A stretch of DNA of 13,417 nucleotides, from NCBI GenBank assembly GCA_016302315.1, contig JAEDNW010000065.1, forward strand, positions 1 to 13,417, read 5' to 3'. The DNA is from UBA1724 sp016302315 (GTDB lineage Bacteria > Verrucomicrobiota > Lentisphaeria > Oligosphaerales > Oligosphaeraceae). A model generated the notes under the pieces. That model saw nothing but the letters and a program-made list of their open reading frames with translations. It made no database searches and was not told where the DNA came from. Shown one piece after another: positions 1 through 7,688 of the stretch. The translations under genes were made by a program, and so were the position numbers. How positions within the stretch are numbered: the first letter of the stretch is position 1; every line of letters begins with the position of its first letter.

Positions 1-40
1 CGACGGCCCTCTGGGGACCTGGGATTTCCAGTGCTTTCAT
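1..40 (-). CDS. Possible 5' end of a further gene, cut by the window edge
   Basis: An ATG at 40-38 opens a frame with no stop to the window edge, reading MKALEIPGPQRAV (13 codons). It lies 35 bp after the helicase stop codon on the same strand. Its leader is an uninterrupted pyrimidine tract, like the leaders of several other genes here. An MKAL-x-x-x-GP start is common in zinc-type medium-chain alcohol/polyol dehydrogenases, so such an enzyme is one possibility. Thirteen residues cannot establish a family. The open frame, position and leader are seen; the product is a guess. Confidence 0.45.
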   Translation of the reverse strand, partial: MKALEIPGPQRAV

Positions 41-59
41 GGGAAAAAAGGGGGGGGAA
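41..59 (-). promoter_or_regulatory. Pyrimidine-only leader before the ATG at 40
   Basis: On the coding strand all 19 bases immediately before the ATG at 40 are C or T: a run of C, then six T, then CCC. There is no Shine-Dalgarno-like purine block. The tract fits the C/T-rich leader pattern seen before other start codons in this window. A role in SD-independent ribosome recruitment, for example through S1 or an AU/CU-rich unstructured leader, is inference. The homopolymer runs are also prone to length change. Confidence 0.35.
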
Positions 60-75
60 TCCGGGGGGCGGCGGG

Positions 76-2133
76 TCAGTAGCGCCAGCGGAACCGGTCG
101 TTGCGGCGGGGGATTTCCGGGGGAAGGTCGTCCTCTGGTTTCCAGGGCAGTTCCCGTCCCCAGCGATAGGTCTTCTTCTGGAGGAGGTCGTTGGGGATTT
201 CCTCCAGGAAGGGGGAGGGGTGGGCCAGGGTGAGGGAGCCTCCGGAGAAGCGGGTTTTGGCGTGGGTGAGGAAGACGGCCTTCTGGGCCCGGGTCAGGCC
301 CACGTAGAAGAGGCGCCGTTCCTCGGGGAGGGATTCCTCGGGATCTTCGTCCCCGTAATGGCAGGGAAACAGGCCGTCCTCCATGCCGGTGATGAAGACG
401 CAGGGGAATTCCAGTCCCTTGGAGGAATGGAGGGTCATCAGGAGGACGCAGTCCGCCTTTTCATCCCGGTTGTCCACATCGGCCACCAGGGCCACCTCCT
501 CCAGGAAATCCTTCAAGTCGCCCTGGGGGGATTTCCGGGAGAATTCCTCCGCCTTTGCCAGGAGGCTCTTCACATTCTCCTGGCGGGAGTAGAGGTTGTC
601 CGTGCCGTATTGGAGAACCAGATTTTCCAGGAAGGCGGTCTCTTCCTCCACCTGCTGAACGACCTGGGAGACAGGACTCCGGGGGAGGGCCAGGAGCCGG
701 TTCATCCACGCCCCCAGCTGCCGGATCTTCTCCGCCTTGGCGGAACGCCCCTTCTGGCGCTGGGCAAGACGGGGACTGGCCAGATAGCGGGCCAGGGGAA
801 GTCCCTCCTCCTCCGCCTGGGCCTGCAGGAGCTGGGCTGTCTTTTCTCCCAGTCCCTTCCCCTGGGGAAAGGCGCCTAGCACCCGGAGAAAGGCCTGGAA
901 ATCCATGGGATTGACCAGGAAGCGCAGCAGGGCCAGAAAGTCCCGCACCTCCTTGCGCTCATAGAAGCGGAGGCCCCCCAGAAGCTGGTAGGGAATGCCA
1001 TAGCGCACCAGCTCCTCCTCCAGGCTGCGGGACTGGGCGTTGGTGCGGTACAGGATGGCGAAATTCCGCCAGGGCATGCCATTCTTTCTGTGGAGGCCCG
1101 TGATCTTCTTCCGGATCCACTCCGCCTCCTCCCGGTCGTTCTCCGTCTGGATGTCGGCCACCACCACCCCGGGCGGGTTCTGGGTGAACAGCTCCTTCTC
1201 CATCCGGTCGGTGTTGCAGCGGATCACCGCATTGGCCGCCTCCAGGATGCTGGGGGTGGAGCGGTAGTTCTGGGACAGCGTCACCACCTTGGCCTGGGGA
1301 AAGTCCCGGGTGAAGGACATGATGTTCTGATAGTCGGCCCCCCGCCAGGCATAGATGGACTGGTCCGGGTCCCCGGTGACATGGACGTTCTGCTGTTCGT
1401 TGGCCAGCAGACGCATCAGGCAATACTGGAGATGGTTGGTGTCCTGGTATTCGTCGATGAGGAGATACCGGAGGCGGTTGTGATAGACTTCCCGCAGGGC
1501 GGGGACTTCCTGGAGGAGGCGGACCGTCAGGAGGAGCAGGTCGTCGAAGTCCAGGGCATTGGAGCGCCGCAACAGGTCGTCGTATTCCCGGGCCAGGCCG
1601 GGGAGCAACTCCAGGGCCGCATCGGAGACGGGCAGCCTGGCCTGGGTGGCCGCCTTCTCATAGGAGACAGCATGATTCTTGGCCCAGCCGATAAATTCCA
1701 GGAGGACAGGGGGCGGGACCGTGTGTGGGGTGATCTCCTTGTGGCGGGAAAAAACCTCCCGGATGGCTCCCTTCTGATCCTCGGGGGCATAGATGGTGAA
1801 ATCCCGCCCCCTCTCCCCGGGCAGCTTCTCCAGATCCCGCCGGAGGAACCGGGCGCAGCAGCTGTGGAAGGTGCCCATGCTGGCGGGGGCTTCCCCCACC
1901 AGGCCGGTGACCCGGGTCTGCATCTCCGTGGCCGCCTTGTTGGTGAAGGTCATGGCCAGAATCTGGCTGGGCCAGACTCCCTGGCGGATGAGCCAGGCAA
2001 TGCGCCGGGTCACCACCCGGGTCTTTCCGCTTCCCGCTCCCGCCACCACCAGCATGGGGCCGTCCTTGTGGGTGACGGCCTCTCGCTGGGCATCGGTGAG
2101 GTTTTCCAGGATGGCGGATTCCTCGCAAGGCAT
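76..2133 (-). CDS. uvrD: UvrD/PcrA-family 3'-5' DNA helicase
   Basis: Superfamily 1A ATP-dependent helicase of the UvrD/PcrA group, which unwinds DNA 3' to 5' in nucleotide excision and mismatch repair and clears replication or transcription roadblocks. In the 685-aa protein starting MPCEES the motif series is complete: Q-motif region LTDAQREAV (12-20), Walker A AGAGSGKT (31-38), Ia MTFTNKAATEM (61-71), II LIDEYQDT (225-232), III GDPDQSIYAWRGA (254-266), IV LSQNYRS (286-292), V LHSSKGLEF (568-576) and VI FYVGLTRAQ (609-617). The chosen ATG lies 7 bp after the lysS stop and just before the conserved N-terminus. The frame extends upstream to an ATG at 2178, inside lysS, which would add 15 unlike residues. 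The leader is CCTCTCC with no SD. After motif VI only about 70 residues follow, basic and proline-rich, and I see no Tudor-like C-terminal domain such as PcrA carries. Rep is less likely. Confidence 0.96.
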   Translation of the reverse strand: MPCEESAILENLTDAQREAVTHKDGPMLVVAGAGSGKTRVVTRRIAWLIRQGVWPSQILAMTFTNKAATEMQTRVTGLVGEAPASMGTFHSCCARFLRRDLEKLPGERGRDFTIYAPEDQKGAIREVFSRHKEITPHTVPPPVLLEFIGWAKNHAVSYEKAATQARLPVSDAALELLPGLAREYDDLLRRSNALDFDDLLLLTVRLLQEVPALREVYHNRLRYLLIDEYQDTNHLQYCLMRLLANEQQNVHVTGDPDQSIYAWRGADYQNIMSFTRDFPQAKVVTLSQNYRSTPSILEAANAVIRCNTDRMEKELFTQNPPGVVVADIQTENDREEAEWIRKKITGLHRKNGMPWRNFAILYRTNAQSRSLEEELVRYGIPYQLLGGLRFYERKEVRDFLALLRFLVNPMDFQAFLRVLGAFPQGKGLGEKTAQLLQAQAEEEGLPLARYLASPRLAQRQKGRSAKAEKIRQLGAWMNRLLALPRSPVSQVVQQVEEETAFLENLVLQYGTDNLYSRQENVKSLLAKAEEFSRKSPQGDLKDFLEEVALVADVDNRDEKADCVLLMTLHSSKGLEFPCVFITGMEDGLFPCHYGDEDPEESLPEERRLFYVGLTRAQKAVFLTHAKTRFSGGSLTLAHPSPFLEEIPNDLLQKKTYRWGRELPWKPEDDLPPEIPRRNDRFRWRY

Positions 2134-2140
2134 GGAGAGG

Positions 2141-3658
2141 CTACGCCTTGGGGCGCATGGCGGGGAAGAGGATGACATCCCGGATGGAGCGGGCGCCGGT
2201 GAGGAGCATCACCAGGCGGTCGATGCCCAGGCCCAGTCCTCCGGTGGGAGGCATGCCGTATTCCAGGGCGGTGAGGAAGTCCTCGTCGATGCGCTCCACC
2301 TCGCCTTCCTGGTCCGCCCGTCCGATGAGCTGGGCGTTGAAGCGGGAGCGCTGATCCATGGGGTCGTTGAGCTCGGTGTAGCCGGGGCACATCTCTCGTC
2401 CGTCAATCTCCAGCTCGAAGACATCCACCAGTTCGGGATTGTCGGGGCAGCGCTTGGCCAGGGGCACCAGATAGGCGGGGAGCCGGGTGACGAAGGTGGG
2501 CTGGATGAGGGTCTCCTCGATGAGCCGGTCGAAGATCTCGTGGGAGACATGGAAGCTGTCCATGTCGTCGGTGATCTCCAGATTGAGCTCCCGGGCCTTT
2601 TTCCGCTGCTCCTCCACGGGGAGGCTCCACCAGTCGGCGCCCATGCGCTCCTCCAGCAGCTCGTGGAAGGAGACCCGGCGCCAGGGGCTGGAGAGGTCGA
2701 TGGTATTGCCGTCCTCTCCCTGGATCTGGAGGGTGCCGATGGTGTTCCTGGCCACGGTGGTGATGAGGGATTCCATGATCTCCATCATGCCCCGGCAGTC
2801 GGAGTAGGCCTGGTAGAGTTCCAGGACGGTGAACTCGGGATTGTGCTTGGGGTCCATGCCCTCGTTGCGGAAGTCCCGCCCGATTTCATACACCCGCTCG
2901 AAGCCGCCCACAATGAGGCGTTTGAGATAGAGTTCGGGGGCGATGCGGAGATACATGGGGATGTCCAGGGCATTGAAATGGGTTTTGAAGGGGCGTGCCG
3001 CCGCGCCGCCGGCCAGGGTCTGGAGGATGGGGGTCTCCACTTCCATGAAGCCCCGGGCATCCAGGAACTGGCGGCATTCCCGGACGATGCGGGAGCGCAG
3101 GGCCAGGGTCTTCCGGGTGTTCTCGTTGCAGATCATGTCCAGGTAGCGCTGGCGGTAGCGCTGTTCCATGTCCTGGAGTCCGTGGAACTTTTCGGGGAGG
3201 GGGAGGAGGCTTTTGCTCAGCAGCTCGAAACGGGTCACATGGAGGGAGAGTTCGCCGGTGCGGGTGTGGAAGGGGTATCCTTCCACGAAGAGGATGTCTC
3301 CCAGATCCAGGGCCTTGAATTCGGCGTAGGGTTCATCCCCGATCTCCGGACGCTGGAGATAGAGCTGGAGATTGCCGGAGGCGTCCATGAGGTTGGCGAA
3401 GAGGGATTTTCCCATGACCCGGCGGGCCATGAGGCGTCCGGCCAGGCGGTAGACGGGTTCATGGGCCTCGGCTTCCCCTTCCGCCGGGGGCTGGCCGTGG
3501 GCCTCCCGCACCGCCTGGATGGGGGTCAGGTTGTCCACCCGGTGGCCGTAGAGATTTTTTCCGGTGGCCCGGAGGGCCTCCACTTTGGCCCGGCGGAGGG
3601 CGATGACATTGGCGCCCTCCTGTTCCGGGGCGCTGGGCTGGGAGATTTCTTCCGACAT
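2141..3658 (-). CDS. lysS: Lysyl-tRNA synthetase, class II
   Basis: Charges tRNA-Lys with lysine using ATP in the cytoplasm. The 505-aa length is normal for class II bacterial LysRS. An N-terminal OB-fold anticodon-binding domain covers roughly residues 68-148 (VYRLAGRLMARR onward). The catalytic core shows motif 1 around GFMEVETPIL (203-212), the hallmark THFNALDIPMYLRIAPELYL (226-245), motif 2 around RDFRNEGMDPKHNPEF (261-276) and motif 3 GLGIDRLVMLLTG (476-488), followed by SIRDVILFP (491-499). The start MSEEIS is chosen because the frame upstream (to 3796) overlaps plsY and is low-complexity. Thirty-one bp separate it from the plsY stop. Before the ATG is a C-run (CTCCCCCCC) ending about 9 nt away, not an SD. 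The stop is TAG, 7 bp before the helicase start. Confidence 0.97.
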   Translation of the reverse strand: MSEEISQPSAPEQEGANVIALRRAKVEALRATGKNLYGHRVDNLTPIQAVREAHGQPPAEGEAEAHEPVYRLAGRLMARRVMGKSLFANLMDASGNLQLYLQRPEIGDEPYAEFKALDLGDILFVEGYPFHTRTGELSLHVTRFELLSKSLLPLPEKFHGLQDMEQRYRQRYLDMICNENTRKTLALRSRIVRECRQFLDARGFMEVETPILQTLAGGAAARPFKTHFNALDIPMYLRIAPELYLKRLIVGGFERVYEIGRDFRNEGMDPKHNPEFTVLELYQAYSDCRGMMEIMESLITTVARNTIGTLQIQGEDGNTIDLSSPWRRVSFHELLEERMGADWWSLPVEEQRKKARELNLEITDDMDSFHVSHEIFDRLIEETLIQPTFVTRLPAYLVPLAKRCPDNPELVDVFELEIDGREMCPGYTELNDPMDQRSRFNAQLIGRADQEGEVERIDEDFLTALEYGMPPTGGLGLGIDRLVMLLTGARSIRDVILFPAMRPKA

Positions 3659-3689
3659 ATTGGCGATGGGGGGGAGCTGATGAGGCGTG

Positions 3690-4364
3690 CTAGTTGCCCT
3701 TCCGCTCTGCGGCGGGGGCGGCGGTCTTCTTGCGTTTGAAGGAGTTTTCCTTGCCTTCCAGGAGTCTCTGGATGTTCTCCTTGTGGCGATAGACAATGAT
3801 GGCCACCATGGCGGCGATCAGGGCGATCACCGGCCAGCCGATGGCTTCCCAGCCGGCAATCTGGAAGAGCAGGGAGAAGAAAAGGACGGCGATGGCGGCG
3901 GCGATGCTGGCAATGGCCACCACGCCGGTGCGAAGCTCCAGGACAATCCAGAGGAGGAGACCCAGGACCACGGGCCAGAAGGCCAGCCCCAGGGCGGCTC
4001 CCCCGCCGGTGGCCACTCCCTTGCCCCCCTTGAACTTAAGCCAGATGGGATAGATATGCCCCAGAATGGCACAGCCGCCCCCCAGAAGCTTGGCCAGGGA
4101 AAGGGAGGGATACTCCAGCTTGGTGGCCAGCCAGGCCCCCAGAAACACTCCCAGGAATCCCTTGAGGAAGTCCAGGACAAAGCAGATCTTGCCCCAGCCG
4201 CCCCCCAGAATCCGGGTCACGTTGGTGGAGCCGATGTTCTTGGAGCCCTTGGTGCGGATGTCCACGTGGTTCAGGAATCCGATGAGCAGTCCCCAGGGGA
4301 TGCTGCCCAGGAGATAGCCCTGGAGACACACCAGGAACAGAGGGAGAGAGGAGGAGTTTTCCAT
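3690..4364 (-). CDS. plsY: Acyl-phosphate:glycerol-3-phosphate acyltransferase PlsY
   Basis: Integral inner-membrane enzyme that transfers an acyl group from acyl-phosphate to glycerol-3-phosphate, giving lysophosphatidic acid, the first step of phospholipid synthesis in the PlsX/PlsY route. Seen in 224 aa: GYLLGSIPWGLLIG (16-29), the signature GSKNIGSTNVTR (40-51), LDFLKG (64-69), GHIYPIWLKFKGGKGVAT (102-119) and YRHKENI (192-198), which correspond to the conserved PlsY loops. Several hydrophobic membrane segments separate them. The signature has K where the family often has G (GSGN), a small deviation. The C-terminal tail after 200 is basic and Ala/Pro-rich. The ATG at 4364 is preceded by TCTCTCCCTT with no SD. 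It lies 39 bp downstream of nadK and 31 bp upstream of lysS. No plsX is in the window. Confidence 0.96.
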   Translation of the reverse strand: MENSSSLPLFLVCLQGYLLGSIPWGLLIGFLNHVDIRTKGSKNIGSTNVTRILGGGWGKICFVLDFLKGFLGVFLGAWLATKLEYPSLSLAKLLGGGCAILGHIYPIWLKFKGGKGVATGGGAALGLAFWPVVLGLLLWIVLELRTGVVAIASIAAAIAVLFFSLLFQIAGWEAIGWPVIALIAAMVAIIVYRHKENIQRLLEGKENSFKRKKTAAPAAERKGN

Positions 4365-4403
4365 AAGGGAGAGACTCGGAAAGGGGGTTCGGCGCCGCCG
4401 GCG

Positions 4404-5186
4404 TCAGGCGTCCAGGGGAGGATTTCCGTCCTGCCGCAGGCGATGGCATTCCCGGCACCGGAAGGCCTTCAGGCCGTAGAGGGTGGCGGTCTGGGAAGAG
4501 AGGCGGACCTGCAGGTGTTCCCCCTCCTGGAGGGAGAAACTCTGGGGGTTGTTGCCGGCCTGCACCAGGGCGGGGCCCCGGAGGAGCTCCACGTCCAGCT
4601 GGGCCTCGGGAGGCAGAATCAGGAAGGATTCTCCCTCCACCGGGTTGCTGAAGGCCAGGCCGATGCCCTGCTGGAAGGTGCCTCGGGTGATGCTTTTGAA
4701 GTAACCTGTTGCGCCGTAAGGAGTTGCAACAACAATCGCATCGGCGATCACCTGAGGGAACAGGAGGGTGGCGTCCTGCCGGATGCGGATGCGGATGGCG
4801 CCCTGGGGATGGAGGTGGCGGGCCACGGCCAGGTCATTCAGGGCCAGGAGGCGCTGTCCTTTGGGGCCGATGCCCTCCAGTTTGGGAAAGATTTCCGGGG
4901 GGGCGCCGGCGAGGAATTCCCGGAGACATTCCCGTTCGTGGTGGCGGGGGCACCGGGGATTATGGGAGCGGTCCCGCAGGGGGAGTTTGGGGATTCCGGG
5001 GAAGTCCCGTTCTGCCGCCAGGAGGGTGCCGTCTCCGCCGTAGGAGATGACCAGGGCGGGAGTCTCCTGGGAATCCAGGGGGAGGGGGCGGAAGGGAAAC
5101 TCCTGGAGCACAGGAAGGAGTTCCTCCCGGAAGCGCCCCACCACCTGGACGGGCAGGGGATCCTGGATGGGAAAGGAAAAAGGCAT
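4404..5186 (-). CDS. nadK: NAD kinase, divergent form
   Basis: Phosphorylates NAD to NADP, probably with ATP, in the cytoplasm. The 260-aa protein carries GGDGT (50-54), whose Asp is the family's catalytic/metal-site residue, then ALNDLAV (115-121) in place of the NE-containing motif, and ATPYGATGY (154-162) in the place of the usual TPTGSTAY. It is somewhat short for the family. Between GGDGT and the NDLAV block, where NAD kinases usually have a G-rich stretch, this protein has a basic His/Cys-rich loop (H75, C79, H82, H83, C87), and its C-terminus has a CRECH sequence (244-248). Together these could form a metal site, which is inference. The start lies 25 bp after the TonB-like stop; the leader is C/T-rich with TTCCTG-like steps and lacks an SD. 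The family call rests on GGDGT plus the order of the motifs. Confidence 0.9.
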   Translation of the reverse strand: MPFSFPIQDPLPVQVVGRFREELLPVLQEFPFRPLPLDSQETPALVISYGGDGTLLAAERDFPGIPKLPLRDRSHNPRCPRHHERECLREFLAGAPPEIFPKLEGIGPKGQRLLALNDLAVARHLHPQGAIRIRIRQDATLLFPQVIADAIVVATPYGATGYFKSITRGTFQQGIGLAFSNPVEGESFLILPPEAQLDVELLRGPALVQAGNNPQSFSLQEGEHLQVRLSSQTATLYGLKAFRCRECHRLRQDGNPPLDA

Positions 5187-5211
5187 GGGCAGGGAACAGG
5201 AAACAGGAAGG
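5187..5211 (-). promoter_or_regulatory. C/T-rich leader of nadK with TTCCTG-like steps
   Basis: The whole 25-bp gap between the TonB-like stop and the nadK ATG is pyrimidine on the coding strand except for three G. The three G end similar blocks (CCTTCCTG, TTTCCTG, TTCCCTG) before a final CCC. No Shine-Dalgarno sequence is present. The composition and near-repeat are visible; a role in start selection is inferred from the same pattern at other starts. Confidence 0.3.
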
Positions 5212-6180
5212 TCAGCGGGTGTTCCCGCGGCTGTAGTTCAGATCCACCTCGAACCGCAGGGAGCCCTGGGTGGGAAGCCCCACCTTGGAGAAGGGAGGCA
5301 GGCTCATGCCCAGCATCTTCTGCAACAGCGTCTTGGCGGCGCTGTTCATGAGGGCGGAATCCGAGGGGGTGCGGATGGTGCCGTCGAGAACTTTCCCGCT
5401 GGGGGAAATGGTGAGGGTGACGCGTACGGGCCGGGGCACATTGCTGAGGCCCTCCGGCCCCAGCTGATCCCACAGGGGCTGCATCGGCGGCTGCAGACAG
5501 CTCACCAGGTAGGTCTCGTAGGCGTTCGGCTGGGCTCCCCGCAGCCCCGGATTGAGATTGCCGCTGCTGCGGGAAGGCGCCGAGATGGTGGACCGGGAAA
5601 GGGTGTCCGTGCTCCGCTGCAGACGCTCCTGCAGCTGCTTGTCCAGGGAATCCTTGGGCTTCGGCGCAGAAGGCTGCTTCTTGGGAGGGGTGACCTTCGC
5701 CTCCCGCAGACGCTCCTCCAGGGAAGGCGTCTTGGGCTTCTCCGGCTTCTTAGGCTTGGGGGACTCCGCCTTGGGCTTCTCCACCTTGGGAGGCTCTGGC
5801 TTGGGAGGCTCTGGCTTGGGAGGCTCTGGCTTGGGAGGCTCCGGCCTGGGAGGCTCGGGCCTGGGAGGCTCGGGCTTGGGTGGCTCGGGCTTGGGTGGCT
5901 CGGGCTTGGGAGGCTCGGGCTTGGGAGGCTCCGGCTTGGGAGGCTCCGGCTTGGGAGGCTCCGGCTTGGGAGGCTCGGGAGTCTGGGGACTCTGGAGGTC
6001 TCCTCCTCCCAGGGACTCCAGCAGTTCCACGTCGATCAGCGGCGGGGGCGGGGGTTCCTTTCGGGTCAGGCAGGAGAGTCCTAGGAGTCCCAGTACCAGG
6101 AAGTGGAGACTCAGGGAGAGCACGAGCCCTACGGTGCGGTAGGGATTCGTAGAGGAATTGTTCTCCGTGGGCTCCTGCAT
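5212..6180 (-). CDS. TonB/TolA-family envelope energy-transducing protein with EPPKP repeat
   Basis: Likely links an inner-membrane proton-driven motor to the outer membrane or periplasm. In the 322 aa I see a short cytoplasmic N-terminus, one membrane anchor at about residues 17-38, a PPPPP stretch (43-47), then 13 pentapeptide repeats EPPKP/EPPRP/EPPKV (69-133). A Lys/Pro-rich stretch follows to about 178. The C-terminal domain (about 217-315) has the TonB/TolA-like pattern VRVTLTISPSGKVLDGTI (252-269), then a Ser/Ala helix (SALMNSAAKTLLQKM, 275-289). The layout of anchor, rigid periplasmic spacer and C-terminal domain fits either TonB or TolA; I cannot decide, and no exbB/exbD or tolQ/tolR is in the window. 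The leader is A/C-rich with neither SD nor pyrimidine tract. The 73-bp gap upstream is the longest in the window, so a separate promoter is possible, though none is clear. Confidence 0.85.
   Translation of the reverse strand: MQEPTENNSSTNPYRTVGLVLSLSLHFLVLGLLGLSCLTRKEPPPPPLIDVELLESLGGGDLQSPQTPEPPKPEPPKPEPPKPEPPKPEPPKPEPPKPEPPKPEPPRPEPPRPEPPKPEPPKPEPPKPEPPKVEKPKAESPKPKKPEKPKTPSLEERLREAKVTPPKKQPSAPKPKDSLDKQLQERLQRSTDTLSRSTISAPSRSSGNLNPGLRGAQPNAYETYLVSCLQPPMQPLWDQLGPEGLSNVPRPVRVTLTISPSGKVLDGTIRTPSDSALMNSAAKTLLQKMLGMSLPPFSKVGLPTQGSLRFEVDLNYSRGNTR
5783..5977. repeat. 15-bp tandem repeat, 13 copies, coding EPPKP
   Basis: Thirteen contiguous 15-bp units, on the plus strand of the form GGCTTGGGAGGCTCN, lie inside the TonB-like gene and keep its frame. 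Units differ at only a few places: the base after GGCTC (T, C or G), GGGA or GGGT, CTTGGG or CCTGGG (giving K or R), and the first unit ends in a Val codon. Identical variants sit next to each other (units 2-3, 5-6, 7-8, 10-12), which suggests recent local duplication. Copy-number change would lengthen or shorten the periplasmic spacer by 5 residues per unit without a frameshift. Confidence 0.95.
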
Positions 6181-6253
6181 GGCGTGGTAATGTAGTTTCT
6201 CAAATGGGGACTTCCCCTGGGGGGGGCAGGGGGCGGTCTCCTCCCGGATGACG

Positions 6254-7663
6254 CTACTTCCGCCGGGTCATCTTGGCGGTGAACATGGCGTCGCAGTCTC
6301 CGTCCCAGGGCCAATGCTGAGTCATGCCCAGGGAGGGGGTTCCGGTGACGGGATCCTGATGGGGGGTGAGAATGAACTGGGGGTGGGCATCCAGGAAGGC
6401 GTTCACCACATCCTGGTTTTCGGCCTTCAGCATGGAGCAGGTGGAGTAGACCAGAACGCCTCCCGGGCGGACGCCGGGGGCGGCGGCCTCCAGGATCTGG
6501 CGCTGGAGACGGGCGAATTCCTGGAGGGATTCCTGGGTGGTGTTCCAGCGTCCGTCGGGGGTTCTCCGCCAGGTGCCGGAGCAGGAGCATGGGGTGTCCA
6601 CCAGGACGCCGTCGAAGCGTTCCCGGTAGGGTTCGGGGGTGGAAAGGCCCTGCCATTCCCGCATCCGGATGTTGGAGAAGCCTCCCCGCCGGGCCCGCAG
6701 CTTCAGTTCCTCCAATTTGCTGCCCCGCAGATCCGTGGCCTCCACAATGCCCCGGTTCTTCATCCACTGGGCCAGCTGGAGGGACTTGCCGCCGCCGCCG
6801 GCACAGGCGTCCCACCACTGCTGGCCGGGTCTGGGGGCGCAGACGAATCCCACCGCCTGGGAGGCCAGATCCTGGACCTCGAAGGCGCCCTCCCGGAAGG
6901 CCTGGGTTCCCCGGAGATTGGCGCCGTTGTAGCGCAGGCAGAAGGCCCGGGCCATCCGGGGATGGGGAAGCAGCCGCAGGGGCTGGGAAGATTCCTGGAG
7001 AAGTCGCTGGGCCAGGGAGGAGCCCTCTGCCTCCTCCTGGTCCTGGCTGCGGATCCAGACCGGGGGACGCTTCTGGAGCCACTCCACCAGGGAGGCGAAG
7101 GAGGTGCCTTCGGGCAGGGGGGAGAGTTCCTGGGCGAGCCAGGGAGGCACCAGTTCCTCCAGTACCAGGGGAGGCATGGCCCGGCCGGAGAAGAAGGGGC
7201 GCAGATGGCGCCGACGTTCCGCCACCGGGGTTTCCGGGGAGAGGCCCTGGAAGAGCTCGGGATAGAGTCCGGCCTCCCGCAGCCAGGCCATCACCGCCGG
7301 GGGAAAGTCAAAGCGGTTTTCCAGGACCCAGGCGGCGGAGAGAACCGGCGCCCACTCGTCAAAGTGCTCGGGAAGCTCCTGGGCTCCCTCCCGCCAGGCC
7401 CGGATAAAATTTTCGGGGGCCAGTTTCTGCAGCCATCCCCACCAGCGCAGGACGGAGAAGAGGGTTTCGGAGAGGATCCGGCGGTCTCGGGAGCCCAGCT
7501 GGTGGTTTCGGGTGCAATAGTCGTGGAGGCACCGGTCGGCGGGGCGGTGCTGTCCCAGGCATCGGGCCAGGACCCAGACCACGGCCTGGGCGGCGGAACG
7601 GGCCTGGGTGGCCACCCGGCCGGGAGGCATGGCGGGTTTGTCGGCTTTAGGGGAGGAGGCCAT
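6254..7663 (-). CDS. rsmB: RsmB/NOP2-family rRNA cytosine-C5 methyltransferase
   Basis: SAM-dependent m5C methyltransferase; the E. coli family member RsmB modifies C967 of 16S rRNA. The 469-aa protein has an N-terminal helical NusB-like region (about 20-125), a middle region, and a C-terminal Rossmann domain. That domain shows EVQDLASQ (262-269), SAM motif I DACAGGGGKSLQLA (285-298), motif IV DTPCSCSGTWRRTPD (356-370) and motif VI YSTCS (406-410). The two-cysteine mechanism of the family needs the Cys of the PC motif (C359) and the Cys of TCS (C409); both are present. Motif IV has an extra Cys (C361) where APCSGTG is usual. The ATG at 7663 gives the full frame; ATG at 7630 (MPPGR) is an alternative. 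The leader TTTCTCCACC lacks an SD. It lies 25 bp after folD. The family is certain; the exact rRNA target is inferred. Confidence 0.93.
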   Translation of the reverse strand: MASSPKADKPAMPPGRVATQARSAAQAVVWVLARCLGQHRPADRCLHDYCTRNHQLGSRDRRILSETLFSVLRWWGWLQKLAPENFIRAWREGAQELPEHFDEWAPVLSAAWVLENRFDFPPAVMAWLREAGLYPELFQGLSPETPVAERRRHLRPFFSGRAMPPLVLEELVPPWLAQELSPLPEGTSFASLVEWLQKRPPVWIRSQDQEEAEGSSLAQRLLQESSQPLRLLPHPRMARAFCLRYNGANLRGTQAFREGAFEVQDLASQAVGFVCAPRPGQQWWDACAGGGGKSLQLAQWMKNRGIVEATDLRGSKLEELKLRARRGGFSNIRMREWQGLSTPEPYRERFDGVLVDTPCSCSGTWRRTPDGRWNTTQESLQEFARLQRQILEAAAPGVRPGGVLVYSTCSMLKAENQDVVNAFLDAHPQFILTPHQDPVTGTPSLGMTQHWPWDGDCDAMFTAKMTRRK

Positions 7664-7688
7664 GGTGGAGAAATCCCTCTGCGCCTGC

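Noticed and set aside
2134..2178. Earlier helicase start at 2178
   Set aside because: It would overlap the end of lysS and add a Ser/Pro/Arg-rich stretch unlike helicase N-termini; the ATG at 2133 fits the spacing and the conserved start.
1793..3739. 648-codon open frame on the plus strand
   Set aside because: It is antisense to lysS and part of the helicase; no motif is recognisable, and long open antisense frames are common at this base composition.
3687..5351. 554-codon open frame on the plus strand
   Set aside because: It is antisense to plsY and nadK, both with diagnostic motifs, and has a biased low-complexity translation.
5783..5977. Tandem repeat considered as a CRISPR or origin iteron array
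   Set aside because: Units are contiguous without spacers, lie in frame in a gene and encode the proline spacer typical of TonB/TolA proteins.
5552..6142. Plus-strand frame encoding a Gly-Gly-Ser-Gly-Leu repeat
   Set aside because: It is the antisense reading of the 15-bp repeat in the TonB-like gene; any 15-bp repeat gives a pentapeptide repeat in every frame. The minus frame has an anchor, proline spacer and C-terminal domain.
6206..6217. GGGGACTTCCCC inverted repeat in the rsmB to TonB-like gap considered as a terminator or operator
   Set aside because: The stem is 5 bp with a 2-nt loop, no T-tract follows, and alternative pairings with the adjacent G-run are equally good.
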